From an uncultured Ruminococcus sp. (lineage in GTDB: Bacteria; Bacillota; Clostridia; Oscillospirales; CAG-272): 5,337 nucleotides of DNA. Position numbers and translations under genes: made by a program. The notes beneath the pieces were generated by a model. It ran no database searches. It was not told where the DNA came from and saw nothing but the letters and a program-made list of their open reading frames with translations. Below are positions 5,260 through 5,337 of the stretch, piece by piece (positions within the stretch are counted from its first letter, which is position 1; every line of letters begins with the position of its first letter). Location: positions 1 to 5,337 of the forward strand of contig CACYZS010000095.1 in assembly GCA_902778985.1 (NCBI GenBank). Reading direction: 5' to 3'.

Positions 5260-5337
5260 CGGTGAAATGACGGGCGATCGCGCCCGGAAGGATCGGTTAT
5301 ACCGTTTCGTACGACGAGGTCGACGCCGCGGCAAGAT
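5260..5337. other. Unassigned edge sequence, no gene can be called
   Basis: Only 78 bases. A minus-strand frame ending in SSYETV and a TAA at about 5299-5301 could be the end of a gene to the right. A plus-strand frame reading IGYTVSYDEVDAAAR (from 5292) is equally protein-like, but I see no start codon for it after the TGA at 5268. The fragment is too short to decide. Confidence 0.3.

Noticed and set aside
5267..5337. Start of a plus-strand gene at the ATG at 5267
   Set aside because: No ribosome site before it, and the frame gives an arginine-rich peptide without protein-like character.

Overview
The window appears to join two unrelated pieces of DNA. Bases 1 to about 1625 carry the interior of a long plus-strand gene for a modular protein with LamG-like (concanavalin A-like) modules. 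Proteins of this type are common in Verrucomicrobiota/Kiritimatiellota/Lentisphaerota and similar phyla (inference). Bases from about 1630 to the end carry compact, GC-rich genes that look like a Bacillota/Clostridia-type genome: an ABC exporter of the YheI/BmrA kind, a small proline-rich protein, an EEP-family phosphohydrolase/nuclease and seryl-tRNA synthetase. Strong Shine-Dalgarno sites and extended -10 promoters fit that reading. The two pieces meet at about 1618-1632. There the LamG gene stops in mid-module and the ABC exporter, coming from the other strand, loses its last membrane helix and its whole ATPase domain. Either the contig is chimeric, as is common in metagenome assemblies, or a real rearrangement has broken both genes.

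Layout: 3-1634 (+) LamG-module protein, open at the left edge and cut at the right. 1523-2431 (-) ABC exporter, of which only about the first 268 residues (down to about base 1628) are genuine. It has a consensus promoter at 2497-2525. 2620-2838 (+) is a 72-residue proline-rich protein of unknown function with its own terminator. 2936-3778 (+) is an EEP-superfamily hydrolase whose promoter begins inside that terminator. 3865-5157 (-) is serS, convergent with the hydrolase and closed by a good rho-independent terminator. The serS promoter lies across a second hairpin at 5223-5259, and an 18-base perfect palindrome sits in the serS leader.

The right-hand genes look like ordinary, mostly monocistronic chromosomal genes, not one pathway. 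Three of them (ABC exporter, EEP hydrolase, serS) share the same promoter form: a 17-base spacer and an extended -10 TGCTAT(A/C)AT. I see no CRISPR array, tRNA, rRNA, insertion sequence or phage gene. I find no convincing new defence or metabolic system. The items most worth checking are the junction, the serS leader palindrome, the promoter/terminator overlaps and the small proline-rich protein.
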